Counted from the stretch's first letter, positions 35,057 to 45,789 are shown. The stretch: DNA of 64,000 bases from Stappia stellulata DSM 5886 (GCF_000423705.1 NZ_AUIM01000012.1:248001-312000); one strand, 5' to 3'. Notes: generated from the sequence alone by a model not told the origin. Numbers and translations are program-made.

Positions 35057-35821
35057 TTGCAGTTGAACAATCGATACGGAAACCTCGCATCCCACGTCTA
35101 CAATCTCGACAAGCACATCGGAAAATCCTTCGGCGACGTCGAATTCTACCGTGAGCGCCTTCGCGACAGCACAGGGCCGATCCTCGAGCCGGCCGTCGGC
35201 AACGGGCGCGTCCTGATCCCGTTGCTCGACGCCGGTTTGCAGGTCGTCGGTTTCGATGCCTCCCAGGAAATGCTCGACCATTGCACGCGTGAATGCGCGG
35301 CCCGGTCTCTCTCCCCGCATGTGACGCGCCAGACCTTCGAGGACTTCGCGTATGACGAATGTTTCGAGGCGGTCATCATCCCGGCGGGATCGTTCCAGCT
35401 GATCACCGACCACTCCGTGGCGATGGCCGCGCTGAAACGGATCTTCGATCATCTCCTCCCGAACGGGCGGGTGATTCTGGATGTCGATCCGATTGGCAGC
35501 GTCTTGAGCGGGGCGAGCGGCATCCGCCGGTGGACGACGCAGGACGGCGACCTCCTGACACTGACGGCGCAACTGGCCGAAACCGATTTCGTCGCCCAGA
35601 CCACGGTTTCGCACCTTCGATACGATCGCTGGCGCGCAGGGCAACTGGCGGCGAGCGAACTGGAATTCTTCAGCCTGCGATGGTGGGGCGTCGAGGAGCT
35701 TGGCCTGGCGCTGCGGGCAACCGGCTTCGTCGATGTGACCGTGTCCGGAAATTACCAGCACGGGAAAGCCCCGGAGAACGATGACCGGTCGATCACCTTC
35801 GAGGCCCGGCGTCCGGCGTAG
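35057..35821 (+). CDS. Class I SAM-dependent methyltransferase
   Basis: 254 residues from the proposed TTG start at 35057, which follows AGGG at 5 bases; no ATG is available before the conserved region, and a TTG two codons later or at 35033 are alternatives. Rossmann-fold methyltransferase: motif I ILEPAVGNGRVLIPLLDAG (about 42-60), VVGFDASQEMLDHC (about 63-76), motif II/III FEAVIIPAGSFQLITD and LLPNGRVILDVDP. Substrate unknown, probably a small molecule. First of three methyltransferase genes of different families on the plus strand. Confidence 0.8.
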   Translation: MQLNNRYGNLASHVYNLDKHIGKSFGDVEFYRERLRDSTGPILEPAVGNGRVLIPLLDAGLQVVGFDASQEMLDHCTRECAARSLSPHVTRQTFEDFAYDECFEAVIIPAGSFQLITDHSVAMAALKRIFDHLLPNGRVILDVDPIGSVLSGASGIRRWTTQDGDLLTLTAQLAETDFVAQTTVSHLRYDRWRAGQLAASELEFFSLRWWGVEELGLALRATGFVDVTVSGNYQHGKAPENDDRSITFEARRPA

Positions 35822-35980
35822 CTTCGTGCCCGCGGTGTCGCATGGCGCGGGCCTGTCACGGGTCAGGGCACATCGACCGGCCGCCGTTCGCGCCGGACGC
35901 CGCAATGCGTCACGATCGCGCAAGCCGGCGGCCGGATCCTTCAATGGTCGTTGGCCGGAGCCGGGAAACGGTGGAATGGC

Positions 35981-36778
35981 ATGAAGCTCTTTCGCGTGAT
36001 CAAACACGCCCTTTGGAAAGCCGGCTTCATGCGTCGCACCGGTGCCCCGTTCTGGGTGGTGCGCGCGCATTTCCTGTCAGACTATTTCCACAAGCACTTC
36101 GGTGGTTGCCGTGAAGCAGGGCGGCGACACAGACGCGCACGGGATGATTTCAGACGGTCGTCGCGACATCTCGACTTCGACGACGACTGGTTCAGCGGAA
36201 GCGTTCCGACCTTGTTGCGCGCGGTCGACAAGGCCGGTCTTGGACAGCGGGAAGGCCTGAACTGTCTGGAGATCGGCTGCTGGCAGGGGCTTTCGACCAA
36301 TTTCTTCCTGACGACCTTGAGCGGGTCGCGATGGACATGCGTGGACACCTGGGCGGGGTCCGACGAGCACAAGAGCGGTCGTTGCGCCACGCAACAGGTG
36401 CTGGCGCAGGTGGAAGACACCTTCGATGCCAACCTGTCCGGCTTCCGGGGCCGGTATGCAAAACACAAGGGGACGTCGCTGTCCTTCTACAGTCTTTCCG
36501 CAGAGAGGGGTCCCTATGACCTGATCTTCATTGACGGGTCGCATCACAGCGACGATGTCATCGTCGACGCGGTCAAGTGCTTCGAAATGTTGCGAGATGG
36601 GGGGCTTCTGATTTTCGACGATTACTTCTGGACGTACTACGAGCGCGAGATGGACAATCCGGCGGCCGCCATCAATGCGTTTCTGCGCCTGAAGCGTCAG
36701 TGTCTGGAGATCGTCTGCTTCGATTACCAGTTGATCGTGAGGAAGCTGTCGAGTTCCTCGCGTCGGGATTCGGGTTGA
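35981..36778 (+). CDS. Class I SAM-dependent methyltransferase (cephalosporin hydroxylase/MdmC-like fold)
   Basis: 265 residues. N-terminal basic helical region (about 1-70), then motif I NCLEIGCWQGLSTNFFLTTL (about 94-113), WTCVDTWAGSDEHKSG (about 117-132), YDLIFIDGSHHSDDVIVDAV (about 176-195) and GGLLIFDDYFWTYYE (about 205-219). The IDGSHxxxxVxxD and FDDY features are typical of methyltransf_24-type enzymes that modify sugars or small natural products. ATG 35981 begins a sensible N-terminus (MKLFRVIKHALWKAG). Confidence 0.82.
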   Translation: MKLFRVIKHALWKAGFMRRTGAPFWVVRAHFLSDYFHKHFGGCREAGRRHRRARDDFRRSSRHLDFDDDWFSGSVPTLLRAVDKAGLGQREGLNCLEIGCWQGLSTNFFLTTLSGSRWTCVDTWAGSDEHKSGRCATQQVLAQVEDTFDANLSGFRGRYAKHKGTSLSFYSLSAERGPYDLIFIDGSHHSDDVIVDAVKCFEMLRDGGLLIFDDYFWTYYEREMDNPAAAINAFLRLKRQCLEIVCFDYQLIVRKLSSSSRRDSG

Positions 36779-36961
36779 ACCGTTGCACGTCTGCCCACGT
36801 GCAGCCGAACCGCCGGCATTTCGGCACGGGCCTTTCCCGGGCGCGCGGACCTTCCTCGCAGGCGGCGTGAAACGGCCGTGATCAGAACCACCTGAGTGGT
36901 CCGGATTGATTTTGCTGAAGGAGGCTAAAAGGCGCTCTTTCTAAAGTGGCGGGTCAAGAAA

Positions 36962-37792
36962 ATGAAATACGATCCAAATCTAATTTACGATCTTGGGTTA
37001 CATAAGGGCGAGGACACCGAGTATTATCTGAAGCGTGGCTTTAGAGTTGTGTCGGTGGAAGCTGACGAGGACTTGGTGAGGAGAAGCCAAGTTGAGTTTC
37101 GAGAGTATATAGAAGATGGGAGGCTTGTAATCATTCACGGCGCGATAAGTGATGCGGCGGAGGATTGGATTACCTTCTATAAAAATCCGAAAGTCTCTGT
37201 ATGGGGAACTGTGGTTAAGAGTTGGGCGGAACGAAACTCAAATCTTGGTGCGGATTCTGTCGAGGTTACTGTGCGAGTTGTCAAACTCAAAAGGCTTTTT
37301 GAAGATTATGGAATCCCTTATTACTTAAAAATTGATATTGAGGGAATGGACTTATTTGCTCTTAAAACTCTTCTTCTGTGTGCTGAAAGGCCCAAGTATG
37401 TCTCTATAGAAAGTGAAAAGGTTGATTTCGACAAGCTCATTGAAGAATTCAAAGTGTTGGAAGAGTTGGGATTCGATTCGTTTTTCTTGGTTGAGCAATC
37501 TGGCGTCTCAAAACAAAAAATCCCAGAAAACTCCACTGAAGGAAAAATGATAAAATTCGAATTCAAGCAAGGATCGTCAGGTCTATTTGGAAGCGATCTG
37601 GGTGATGCATGGATCTCAAAGGAAGAAGCTGTCGATAGATACAGGGATGTATTTCGAATGTATCGAATTTTTGGCGACAGATCCTTATTTACAAAAGTAT
37701 ATCCATTGCGGGTTGCTAAGGGAATTCTGCAAAAGCTGATGCGGAAGCAAATACCTGGATGGTATGACACGCATGCAAGGTTGAGGGACTGA
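36962..37792 (+). CDS. FkbM-family methyltransferase, AT-rich
   Basis: 276 residues. FkbM-type SAM methyltransferase: motif I LIYDLGLHKGEDTEYYLKRG (about 7-26), VVSVEADEDLVRRSQ (about 29-43) and PYYLKIDIEGMDLFALKTLL (about 119-138), the Asp/Glu-Gly motif typical of the family. FkbM members methylate sugars, polyketides or surface polysaccharides. The gene is far more AT-rich than everything around it; for example only 18 of the 60 bases 37321-37380 are G or C, against well over 60% nearby. That and the isolated position suggest recent horizontal acquisition. The preceding 180 bp hold no gene. Confidence 0.88.
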   Translation: MKYDPNLIYDLGLHKGEDTEYYLKRGFRVVSVEADEDLVRRSQVEFREYIEDGRLVIIHGAISDAAEDWITFYKNPKVSVWGTVVKSWAERNSNLGADSVEVTVRVVKLKRLFEDYGIPYYLKIDIEGMDLFALKTLLLCAERPKYVSIESEKVDFDKLIEEFKVLEELGFDSFFLVEQSGVSKQKIPENSTEGKMIKFEFKQGSSGLFGSDLGDAWISKEEAVDRYRDVFRMYRIFGDRSLFTKVYPLRVAKGILQKLMRKQIPGWYDTHARLRD

Positions 37793-37807
37793 GCGTTTGA
37801 ATGAGCG

Positions 37808-37837
37808 AATGGCGCGGTAATAAATGGCGCGGTAATA
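37808..37837 (+). repeat. 15-bp tandem direct repeat
   Basis: AATGGCGCGGTAATA occurs twice head to tail (37808-37822 and 37823-37837), 15 bases after the FkbM methyltransferase stop. It is non-coding here and marks the downstream edge of the AT-rich gene. Confidence 0.85.
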
Positions 37838-37954
37838 AAAAGACGCCCAACAGCCGTGCACGACCGCAGCTCGAGGACCTGGAAGACACCCGCTGACCTG
37901 TGATCCGACGTCCCGCCAGCCTTCGCTCGGCCGGCGCGTGGAGTTTTCACAGTC

Positions 37955-37971
37955 GCGTGAGAATCACGCAT
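37955..37971 (+). promoter_or_regulatory. Upstream activator site 1 of the sigma-54 regulon
   Basis: GCGTGAGAATCACGCAT, a palindrome GCGTGA-GAA-TCACGC. A 15-of-17 match recurs at 45784, and both copies lie exactly 109 bases before the GG of a -24/-12 promoter. This is the expected place and form of an enhancer site for the sigma-54 activator encoded at 44737. Confidence 0.75.
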
Positions 37972-38061
37972 AACTTCCGGCCTTTCGGGTTCTGCTTCGG
38001 AAGCTTTCTTATAACTAGCTGATAAATAAGATAAAAAACATCCTGTTCTGGATGGTGGTAT

Positions 38062-38078
38062 CTGGCATGCCGCTTGCT
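38062..38078 (+). promoter_or_regulatory. Sigma-54 promoter P1 of the dipeptide ABC operon
   Basis: CTGGCATGCCGCTTGCT matches the sigma-54 consensus (TGGCAC-N5-TTGCA): GG at 38064-38065 and GC at 38076-38077 with the obligatory ten bases between. Transcription should start near 38089, 62 bases before the first gene. The AT-rich stretch 38009-38040 between this promoter and the activator site could hold an IHF site. Confidence 0.82.
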
Positions 38079-38150
38079 TTGATGGCGGTGCCGGCATAGT
38101 GAGGCCTGCCGAGGCAGGGCCGGATACGACAGGAACGGGAGGATGTTTTG

Positions 38151-39689
38151 ATGGTTAGAGTAAGACGAGTTCTGTTTGCGACGGCGGCGGCCCTGGGTCT
38201 GTCGCTGTCGGCGGCGCAGGCTTCGGAGCTTCGCGTCGGTTTCACGCTCGATGCCATGACGCTGGATCCGGCCAATCACCGCAATCGCGAAACCGAGACC
38301 ATCATTCGCAACATGTACGACGGCCTGGTCACCCGTGACGGCGACATGAAGGTCGTTCCCCAAATCGCCGAATCCTTCGAGATGGTGTCGCCGACGGTCT
38401 ATGATTTCCGGATCCGGGAGGGCGTCACCTTTCACGACGGTTCGTCGCTGACGGCGGAAGACGTGCGCTTCACCTTCGAACGCCTGACGGCCGAGGGCGC
38501 AATGGGCGATGGCCAGACCAGTCCGCGCAAGAGCCTGCTCGGGCCGGTCGAATCCGTCGAGGTGCGCGACGGCAATACGGTGCGTATCACGCTGTCGGAA
38601 CCCTGGCCGATCCTGCCGGCGATGCTGCCCTTCCAGGAGGTCGTGTCCAAGGCCTTCGTGGAAAAGGTCGGAACGCAGGGACTTGCGACGCAGGCGAACG
38701 GCACCGGCCCCTTCAAGCTGGTCGACTGGCGCAAGGGCGATGCCATCATCATGGAGCGGTTCGAGGACTATTACGGCGGCGCGCCCTCCATCGAGCCGGT
38801 CGGCGAGGCCTGCGTCGAGCGTGCCATCTTCAAGATCATTCCCGAATCGGCGTCGCGCGTGGCGGCGCTGCTTGCCGGTGATGTCGACATCATCAACGAA
38901 CTGCCACCCTTCTCCGTCGAGCAGGTGAAGAGCAATCCCGGCACCGACGTGATGACCGTCAACGGCACCCGGAGCTTCTTCGTCGCCATGAACATGGAAG
39001 GCGATCTGTTCAGCGATCCCAGGGTTCGCCGCGCCGCGGCCCATGCGATCGACAAGGACCTGATCATCGATCGCATTCTCGGCGGCAACGCCGCGCGGAT
39101 CGAGGGCATCCTGTCGCCGGACGCCTTTGCTGCCAGCACCGATCTTCCGGTTTATGAATACGATCCGGAAAAGGCGCGCGCGCTGCTCGCCGAAGCCGGA
39201 TATCCGGATGGCGTCGAGATCACCATGGACACCGTCGGCGCCTACAAGGACATCGCCGAGGCGGTCGCATCGCTGCTGACCAAGGGCGGGTTCAACACAA
39301 GGGTCGCGGTCGGCGAGGGCGCGCAGATGACCCAGAAGTGGCGCACCAAGGGCGGGCCGAAGTCCGGTGACATGTATTTCACCTCCTGGGGCAACGGCTC
39401 GCTCGATCCCTTCGACATCTTCACCCCGACCCACCGGACCAACGACCGCGGCAACTCCGCCGGCTATGCCAACCCCGAGGTTGACCGGCTGCTGGACGCA
39501 GCTGCGATCGAACCCGACACGCAAAAGCGCGCCGCGCTCTACCGTGAGGCCGAGCAGATCGTCAATGGCGACCTGCCGTATGTCTACCTCTGGGTGCCCC
39601 AGGACATTTACGGCGTGTCCAAGCGCCTGACGGGATGGCGTCCGAGCGCGGACAGCCGCATCAACCTGCACGACGCTTGCGTCGACTGA
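38151..39689 (+). CDS. Periplasmic binding protein of a dipeptide-type ABC transporter (family 5)
   Basis: 512 residues. Signal peptide MVRVRRVLFATAAALGLSLS with cleavage after AQA (about 25). Mature family 5 receptor: LRVGFTLDAMTLDPANHRNR (about 28-47), MYDGLVTRDGDMKVVPQIAE, FRIREGVTFHDGSSLTAEDV (about 84-103), ANGTGPFKLVDWRKGDAIIM and VDRLLDAAAIEPDTQKRAAL. The ATG at 38151 follows GGGAGGA; an adjacent upstream TTG frame offers nothing. First gene of a seven-gene operon led by sigma-54 promoter P1. Ligand probably a peptide or N-acyl amino compound, judging from the hydrolase gene in the operon (inference). Confidence 0.93.
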   Translation: MVRVRRVLFATAAALGLSLSAAQASELRVGFTLDAMTLDPANHRNRETETIIRNMYDGLVTRDGDMKVVPQIAESFEMVSPTVYDFRIREGVTFHDGSSLTAEDVRFTFERLTAEGAMGDGQTSPRKSLLGPVESVEVRDGNTVRITLSEPWPILPAMLPFQEVVSKAFVEKVGTQGLATQANGTGPFKLVDWRKGDAIIMERFEDYYGGAPSIEPVGEACVERAIFKIIPESASRVAALLAGDVDIINELPPFSVEQVKSNPGTDVMTVNGTRSFFVAMNMEGDLFSDPRVRRAAAHAIDKDLIIDRILGGNAARIEGILSPDAFAASTDLPVYEYDPEKARALLAEAGYPDGVEITMDTVGAYKDIAEAVASLLTKGGFNTRVAVGEGAQMTQKWRTKGGPKSGDMYFTSWGNGSLDPFDIFTPTHRTNDRGNSAGYANPEVDRLLDAAAIEPDTQKRAALYREAEQIVNGDLPYVYLWVPQDIYGVSKRLTGWRPSADSRINLHDACVD

Positions 39690-39713
39690 CCACAGAACGG
39701 ACGGGACAAGCAT

Positions 39714-40721
39714 ATGTCGTTGGGCAAGCTCGCCGAAAGGCTGCTCCATCTCGTCCCCGTTTTGCTCGGTGTGAGCGTCATCGTCTTCCTGATGATGGCG
39801 CTGACCCCGGGCGATCCGGTGGACATCATGATCGGAGACCAGAACGTCACGCCGGAGCAGGAACAGGCGATGCGCGAGGATCTGGGCCTGGACCTTCCGG
39901 TCCATCGCCAGTTCTTCGTGTTCCTCGGAAACGCGGTGCAGGGGGACTTCGGCACCAGTTTCTACCATCGCCGGCCCGTGCTCGACGTTATCGTCGAACG
40001 GCTGCCCGCGACCATCGAGCTCAGTCTCGTTGCCCTGATCATCGCGCTGGTGACGGCGATCCCCCTCGGCGTCCTGGCCGCGATCCGGCGCAATTCCATC
40101 CTCGACAAGATGGCCACCGTGGGCTCGCTGCTCGGTGTCTCGCTGCCCGGCTTCTGGTTCGGCATCCTGCTCCTGATGCTCTTTGCCGTTCACCTGCAAT
40201 TGCTGCCGGTCTCCGGCCGCATCGGCTTTTCCAGCGAGATCGAGCCGATAACCCATTTCCTGCTGATCGACACATTGCTGCGCGGACGCCCGGATGCGTT
40301 CTGGGATGCGCTGAAGCACATCCTGCTGCCGGCGATTACGCTGGGGCTGCCGATGACCGCCATCCTGATGCGGGTCACCCGCACCTCCATGCTTGAGGTG
40401 ATGCGGCAGGACTACATCGTCTTCGCCGAGGCCAAGGGGCTGAAGCGCGGACGGATCCTTTTCCGCCATGCCCTCAAGAACGCGCTGATCCCGACCGTCT
40501 CCGTGGCCGCCATCGAGACCGGATCGCTGCTCGGCGGCAACATGATCGTGGAGACCGTGTTCGGCTGGCCCGGTCTCGGGCGGCTGGTGGTGGAAAGCGT
40601 CTTCCTGCGCAACTACCCGCTCGTTCAGGCTGCGGTGCTGTTCTACGCGGTGACCTATGTGCTGCTGAATTTCATCGCCGACATTCTCTACACGACGCTC
40701 AATCCGAGGGTGAAGCTGTGA
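39714..40721 (+). CDS. Dipeptide-type ABC transporter permease (DppB-like)
   Basis: 335 residues, six TM helices. Characteristic GDPVDIMIGDQNVTPEQEQA (about 39-58), DFGTSFYHRRPVLDVIVERL (about 79-98), EAA loop AEAKGLKRGRILFRHALKNA (about 237-256) and MIVETVFGWPGLGRLVVESV. The stop overlaps the next gene by four bases (GTGA); the start lies 24 bases after the binding-protein stop. Confidence 0.95.
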   Translation: MSLGKLAERLLHLVPVLLGVSVIVFLMMALTPGDPVDIMIGDQNVTPEQEQAMREDLGLDLPVHRQFFVFLGNAVQGDFGTSFYHRRPVLDVIVERLPATIELSLVALIIALVTAIPLGVLAAIRRNSILDKMATVGSLLGVSLPGFWFGILLLMLFAVHLQLLPVSGRIGFSSEIEPITHFLLIDTLLRGRPDAFWDALKHILLPAITLGLPMTAILMRVTRTSMLEVMRQDYIVFAEAKGLKRGRILFRHALKNALIPTVSVAAIETGSLLGGNMIVETVFGWPGLGRLVVESVFLRNYPLVQAAVLFYAVTYVLLNFIADILYTTLNPRVKL

Positions 40722-41629
40722 CGAGTGCCGCAATCCATTCCCCACCGGTCGCCAAGGCGTCCGGCGCCGGGCAGACGATCTTCCAACGCAACCTTCGACA
40801 GTTCGCCGCAAACCGCCTGGCGATGGCGAGCGTCGGGGTTGTTCTCCTCTTCGTGCTCCTGGCGATCTTCGCGCCCTTCATCGCGCCGCACGATCCCAAC
40901 GAGACAGACCTCTTCCGCCGCCTGCAGCCGCCGGCCTGGCAGGCGGGCGGCGAATGGGCCTATCTGCTCGGCTGCGATGCGCTGGGGCGCGATATCCTCT
41001 CGCGCATCATCTACGGTTCGCGGATCTCCATCTTCATCGGCGCCGCCGTGATCTTCGTCGCGACCACCGTCGGCATCGCCGCGGGCCTCGCGGCCGGCTA
41101 CTTCCGTGGCTGGGTGGATGTGGCGATCTCGCGCCTGGTCGATATCCTGCTGAGCTTTCCCTATCTGATCTTCGCCATCGGCCTGATGGCGATGATGGGG
41201 CCGGGCCTCGTCAACATCATCCTGGCGCTTGCCTACAAGGAATGGGTGATCCCCTGCCGGGTGGTGCGCGGCGAGACGCTGGCAACCCGCGAGCTGGAGT
41301 ATGTCGAGGCCGCGCGGGCGCTTGGCGCGTCTTCCGCGCATATCATGGTCAAGGAGATCCTGCCCAACATCCTGTCGCCGGTGATCGTGGTTTCGACCAT
41401 CCGCATCGCGCATGTGATTATCCTCGAGGCCAGCCTCAGCTTCCTCGGCCTCGGCGTTCAGCCGCCGACGGCTTCCTGGGGGTCGATGGTCGCCGATGGC
41501 CGCGCCTTCATTCTCGGCGCGTGGTGGGTCAGTACCTTTCCCGGTCTCGCGATCCTGCTGCTCGTGCTTGCCATCAACGTGGCGAGCCAGGGCTTGCGCG
41601 ATGCCTTCGACCCGAGGTTTCAGGAGTGA
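40718..41629 (+). CDS. Dipeptide-type ABC transporter permease (DppC-like)
   Basis: 303 residues, starts with GTG 40718 (overlapping the previous stop). Six TM helices; LLGCDALGRDILSRIIYGSR (about 87-106), EAA loop EAARALGASSAHIMVKEILP (about 197-216) and SFLGLGVQPPTASWGSMVAD (about 242-261). Pairs with the DppB-like permease. No odd features. Confidence 0.95.
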   Translation: MTSAAIHSPPVAKASGAGQTIFQRNLRQFAANRLAMASVGVVLLFVLLAIFAPFIAPHDPNETDLFRRLQPPAWQAGGEWAYLLGCDALGRDILSRIIYGSRISIFIGAAVIFVATTVGIAAGLAAGYFRGWVDVAISRLVDILLSFPYLIFAIGLMAMMGPGLVNIILALAYKEWVIPCRVVRGETLATRELEYVEAARALGASSAHIMVKEILPNILSPVIVVSTIRIAHVIILEASLSFLGLGVQPPTASWGSMVADGRAFILGAWWVSTFPGLAILLLVLAINVASQGLRDAFDPRFQE

Positions 41630-41631
41630 CC

Positions 41632-42636
41632 ATGTCTCACAATGAAAATCTGCTTGAGGTCGACGGCCTGCGCACGGTCTTCGACACGAGCGAGGGGATG
41701 GTGCGCGCGGTCGACGGTGTCGACGTGACGGTCCGGCGCGGCGAATGCCTCGGCGTCGTCGGCGAATCCGGATCCGGCAAGAGCGTCACCTTTTCCTCCG
41801 TGATGGGGCTGGTCCGCTCTCCGGGGCGGATCGAGAGCGGCTCCATCCGCTTCGAGGGCCGGGATCTGACCCGCCTGTCCCCGCGCGAGATGCGCGCCAT
41901 TCGCGGTCGCGACATCTCCATGACCATGCAGGACGCCCTGACGGCGCTCAATCCGGCGCTCACCGTTGGCGAGCAACTCTCCGAGATGCTGGACGCGCAT
42001 GACGAGGATCTGCCTGCGCGCGGTGGGGCGCGCCGGCGGGCGATCCGCGACAAGTCGGTGGAGATGCTGCGGCTTGTCGGCATTCCCTCGCCCGACAGCC
42101 GTCTCGACCAGTATCCGCACGAGTTCTCCGGCGGCATGCGTCAGCGCATCATGATCGCCATCGCGCTTGCGCCCGGACCCAAGCTCCTGATCGCCGACGA
42201 GCCGACCACGGCGCTCGACGTGACCATCCAGGCGCAAGTGCTGGAACTGATCTCCGAGATTCGCGCAAGGCTCGGCATGAGCGTCGTGCTCATCACCCAC
42301 GATCTCGGCGTGGTGGCCGAACATTGCGACCGCGTGATGGTGATGTATGCCGGGCAGGTCGTGGAGGAGGGGGCGACGGTGGATGTCATTTCCAATCCGC
42401 AGCACCCCTACACGCGCGGGCTGCTCGGCTCCATTCCGCGCCTGTCGCTGCGCGGCAAGCCGATCCGGCCGATCCAGGGGCAGGTGCCCAATCTCGTCGG
42501 GCTGCCGCCGCAATGCCGGTTCTATTCCCGCTGTCCCGACCGCACGGAGGCCTGTCTGCAGTTCGTCGAAATGCGCAATGTCGGGTCGGACCGCCGCGCG
42601 CGCTGCATTGCCCTCACGCAGGAGGAGGTCGCATGA
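41632..42636 (+). CDS. Dipeptide-type ABC transporter ATPase (DppD-like)
   Basis: 334 residues. Walker [12 protein letters not shown] (about 42-52), Q-loop [18 protein letters not shown], signature [15 protein letters not shown] (about 166-180), Walker [15 protein letters not shown] (about 186-199), H-loop [16 protein letters not shown], and the C-terminal oligopeptide domain with the cysteine-containing segment [14 protein letters not shown] (about 298-311). Start ATG 41632 lies 2 bases after the permease stop; the end overlaps the next ATPase gene by four bases. Confidence 0.94.
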   Translation: MSHNENLLEVDGLRTVFDTSEGMVRAVDGVDVTVRRGECLGVVGESGSGKSVTFSSVMGLVRSPGRIESGSIRFEGRDLTRLSPREMRAIRGRDISMTMQDALTALNPALTVGEQLSEMLDAHDEDLPARGGARRRAIRDKSVEMLRLVGIPSPDSRLDQYPHEFSGGMRQRIMIAIALAPGPKLLIADEPTTALDVTIQAQVLELISEIRARLGMSVVLITHDLGVVAEHCDRVMVMYAGQVVEEGATVDVISNPQHPYTRGLLGSIPRLSLRGKPIRPIQGQVPNLVGLPPQCRFYSRCPDRTEACLQFVEMRNVGSDRRARCIALTQEEVA

Positions 42637-43670
42637 CATCGACGGCCAACCCGCTTTTGAACGTTGAAAATCTGTCCAAGGTCTACGAGGGGCGGCAAAG
42701 CCTCGCCAATCGGTTGGCCGGGGTTCAGCCCTTCTCGGTCCGCGCCGTCAACGACGTCTCGTTTCATGTCGAGCGCGGCGAGGTTCTCGGTCTGATCGGC
42801 GAGAGCGGCTGCGGCAAATCCACGCTCGGACGTGCGGTCCTGCGCCTGCACGAGCCGACCGCGGGCCGTGTGCGGTTCGATGGAGAGGACGTCACGGCGC
42901 TCTCCGCCGGTGCGCTGAAGGACATGCGCCGGCGCATGCAGATCGTCTTTCAGGACCCTTATGCCTCGCTCAATCCGCGCTCGACGGTCGCCGATATCGT
43001 CGGCCTGCCGCTCAGGCTTCACGGGCTGGCGAGAACCGGTGCCGAGGTACGCGAAAAGGTGGCGCGCATCCTGGAGCGCGTGGGCCTGAACGCGGCGCAT
43101 CTCGACCGTTATCCGCATCAGTTTTCCGGCGGCCAGCGCCAGCGCATCGGCATCGCCCGGGCGCTGATCAGCCACCCGGAGTTCATCGTCTGCGACGAGC
43201 CGGTGTCGGCGCTCGACGTATCGATCCAGGCGCAGATCATTCAGCTTCTCCTGGAACTGAAGGACGAGATGGGGCTGACCTATCTCTTCATCTCCCACGA
43301 CATTTCCGTGATCGGCTATCTCAGCGACCGCGTCGCGGTGATGTATCTGGGCGAGATCGTCGAGATGGGGCCGACGGATGATGTGCTCGCCCGGCCGCGC
43401 CACCCCTACACCCAGAGCCTGATGTCGGCTGTGCCCGATGTCGATGCCCCCGGCAAGCACCAGCGCGTGCGGCTCGCCGGCGAACTTCCCTCTCCGCTCG
43501 ATCCGCCGAAGGGCTGCAAGTTTCATACGCGCTGCCCCCTGGCGATCGATGCCTGCAAACGCGAGGCGCCGGTCTCCGAGCAGGTCGCCCCGGGCCACCA
43601 GGTCGCCTGCCACCGGCTGGCGGAGGATCTCTCCGTCTGGGAGACCGGCGCCGAGGCGGGGACGCGATGA
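42633..43670 (+). CDS. Dipeptide-type ABC transporter ATPase (DppF-like)
   Basis: 345 residues. Walker A GESGCGKSTLGR (about 54-65), FQDPYASLNPRSTV (about 105-118), signature FSGGQRQRIGIARAL (about 164-178), Walker B FIVCDEPVSALDVS (about 183-196), FISHDISVIGYLSDRV and PRHPYTQSLMSAVPD, ending with CKFHTRCPLAIDAC (about 301-314). The start follows GGAGGAGG and overlaps dppD's stop by four bases; the end overlaps the C45 hydrolase gene likewise. Confidence 0.94.
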   Translation: MTSTANPLLNVENLSKVYEGRQSLANRLAGVQPFSVRAVNDVSFHVERGEVLGLIGESGCGKSTLGRAVLRLHEPTAGRVRFDGEDVTALSAGALKDMRRRMQIVFQDPYASLNPRSTVADIVGLPLRLHGLARTGAEVREKVARILERVGLNAAHLDRYPHQFSGGQRQRIGIARALISHPEFIVCDEPVSALDVSIQAQIIQLLLELKDEMGLTYLFISHDISVIGYLSDRVAVMYLGEIVEMGPTDDVLARPRHPYTQSLMSAVPDVDAPGKHQRVRLAGELPSPLDPPKGCKFHTRCPLAIDACKREAPVSEQVAPGHQVACHRLAEDLSVWETGAEAGTR

Positions 43671-44736
43671 TCGTGGCGATTGAGGAGGGCCAGGCGCGGG
43701 AGCTGCGCGGTGACGCCTGGCAACGCGGCCGCGCCCAGGCCTCTGCGCCGGGCAGCGATGCCGCGCGGGTTGCCGCCGCCACGGTGGCGCGCGTGATTGA
43801 GGCGCGCCGGGCCGGTGTCTTCGACGACAGGGCGCTTTCCTATCTGGCGGCGCAGCGGCGCTTCGTGGAGGAAAACGATCCTCACTCCCTGGCCGAGGTG
43901 TCCGGCATCGCCGAAGGGTTCGGGATGAAGGTGGACGATCTCTTCGCCCATCTGCATATGCGCATTGTCGGGGATCTCGGCGAGGGCGCGACGCTCGACG
44001 GCGCCCCGCTCGACGGCGACGGCTGCAGCGCCTTCGCGCTCGGTGCCGGCCGGGACGGGCCGCTCGTTGCCAAAAACCGGGATTTTTCCGGTGCGCATCT
44101 GGGAATCCAGACCGTGTTCCGCCACAGCGGGCCGGATATTGCCACCGGATCGATGCTTTGCGTCGGCAGCCTCGGCAGTCCGGGCGCCTATTCCAGCGGG
44201 ATGAACGCGCGCGGGTTGATGCTGGCCGACACCCAGATCGGCGCCCGCACGCACCGCGTCGGCTGGCTGCGCTATTTCCTGATGACCCGGGTGCTGGCGC
44301 GTTGTTCGGATGTGGCCGAGGCGCTTGCCTTCATTCGCTCGGTCCCGCATGCCGGCGGCGGCTCGCTGATCCTCGCCGATGCCGCAGGCGCGGTGGCCGG
44401 CGTCGAACTGGGCGCCGCGTCGGTTGCGGTGGAAGAGGGCGAGCGCGTCCTGCGCACCAATCATTTTCTGTCCGAAGAGCTTGCCCGCGACACGCTGCCG
44501 CCGGACGACGACCGCATTGCCGCGAATTCCGAGCAAAGGCTTGCCTTCCTGTCGCACCGCCTGCCGGCACTGACCGGCGAGGTTGCCGAGGCGATGGAGC
44601 TGATGGCCCGGCACACGGATGACGCGGGAGAACCTGCACCCGTTTGCCAGCATGCACAGGGGGCCGACGCGCAGACCCTGTCCTCGGTGGTTTATTCCGG
44701 GCGCGATCGGTGTCTATATTTCCACGAGGGGACCCC

Positions 44737-45783
<1,047 letters not shown>

Positions 45784-45789
<6 letters not shown>

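Noticed and set aside
37947-40811. A 954-residue open frame on the minus strand opposite the dipeptide ABC genes
   Set aside because: It lies entirely on the other strand of genes with clear family motifs and has a His/Gly/Arg-rich composition typical of the reverse of GC-rich coding sequence.
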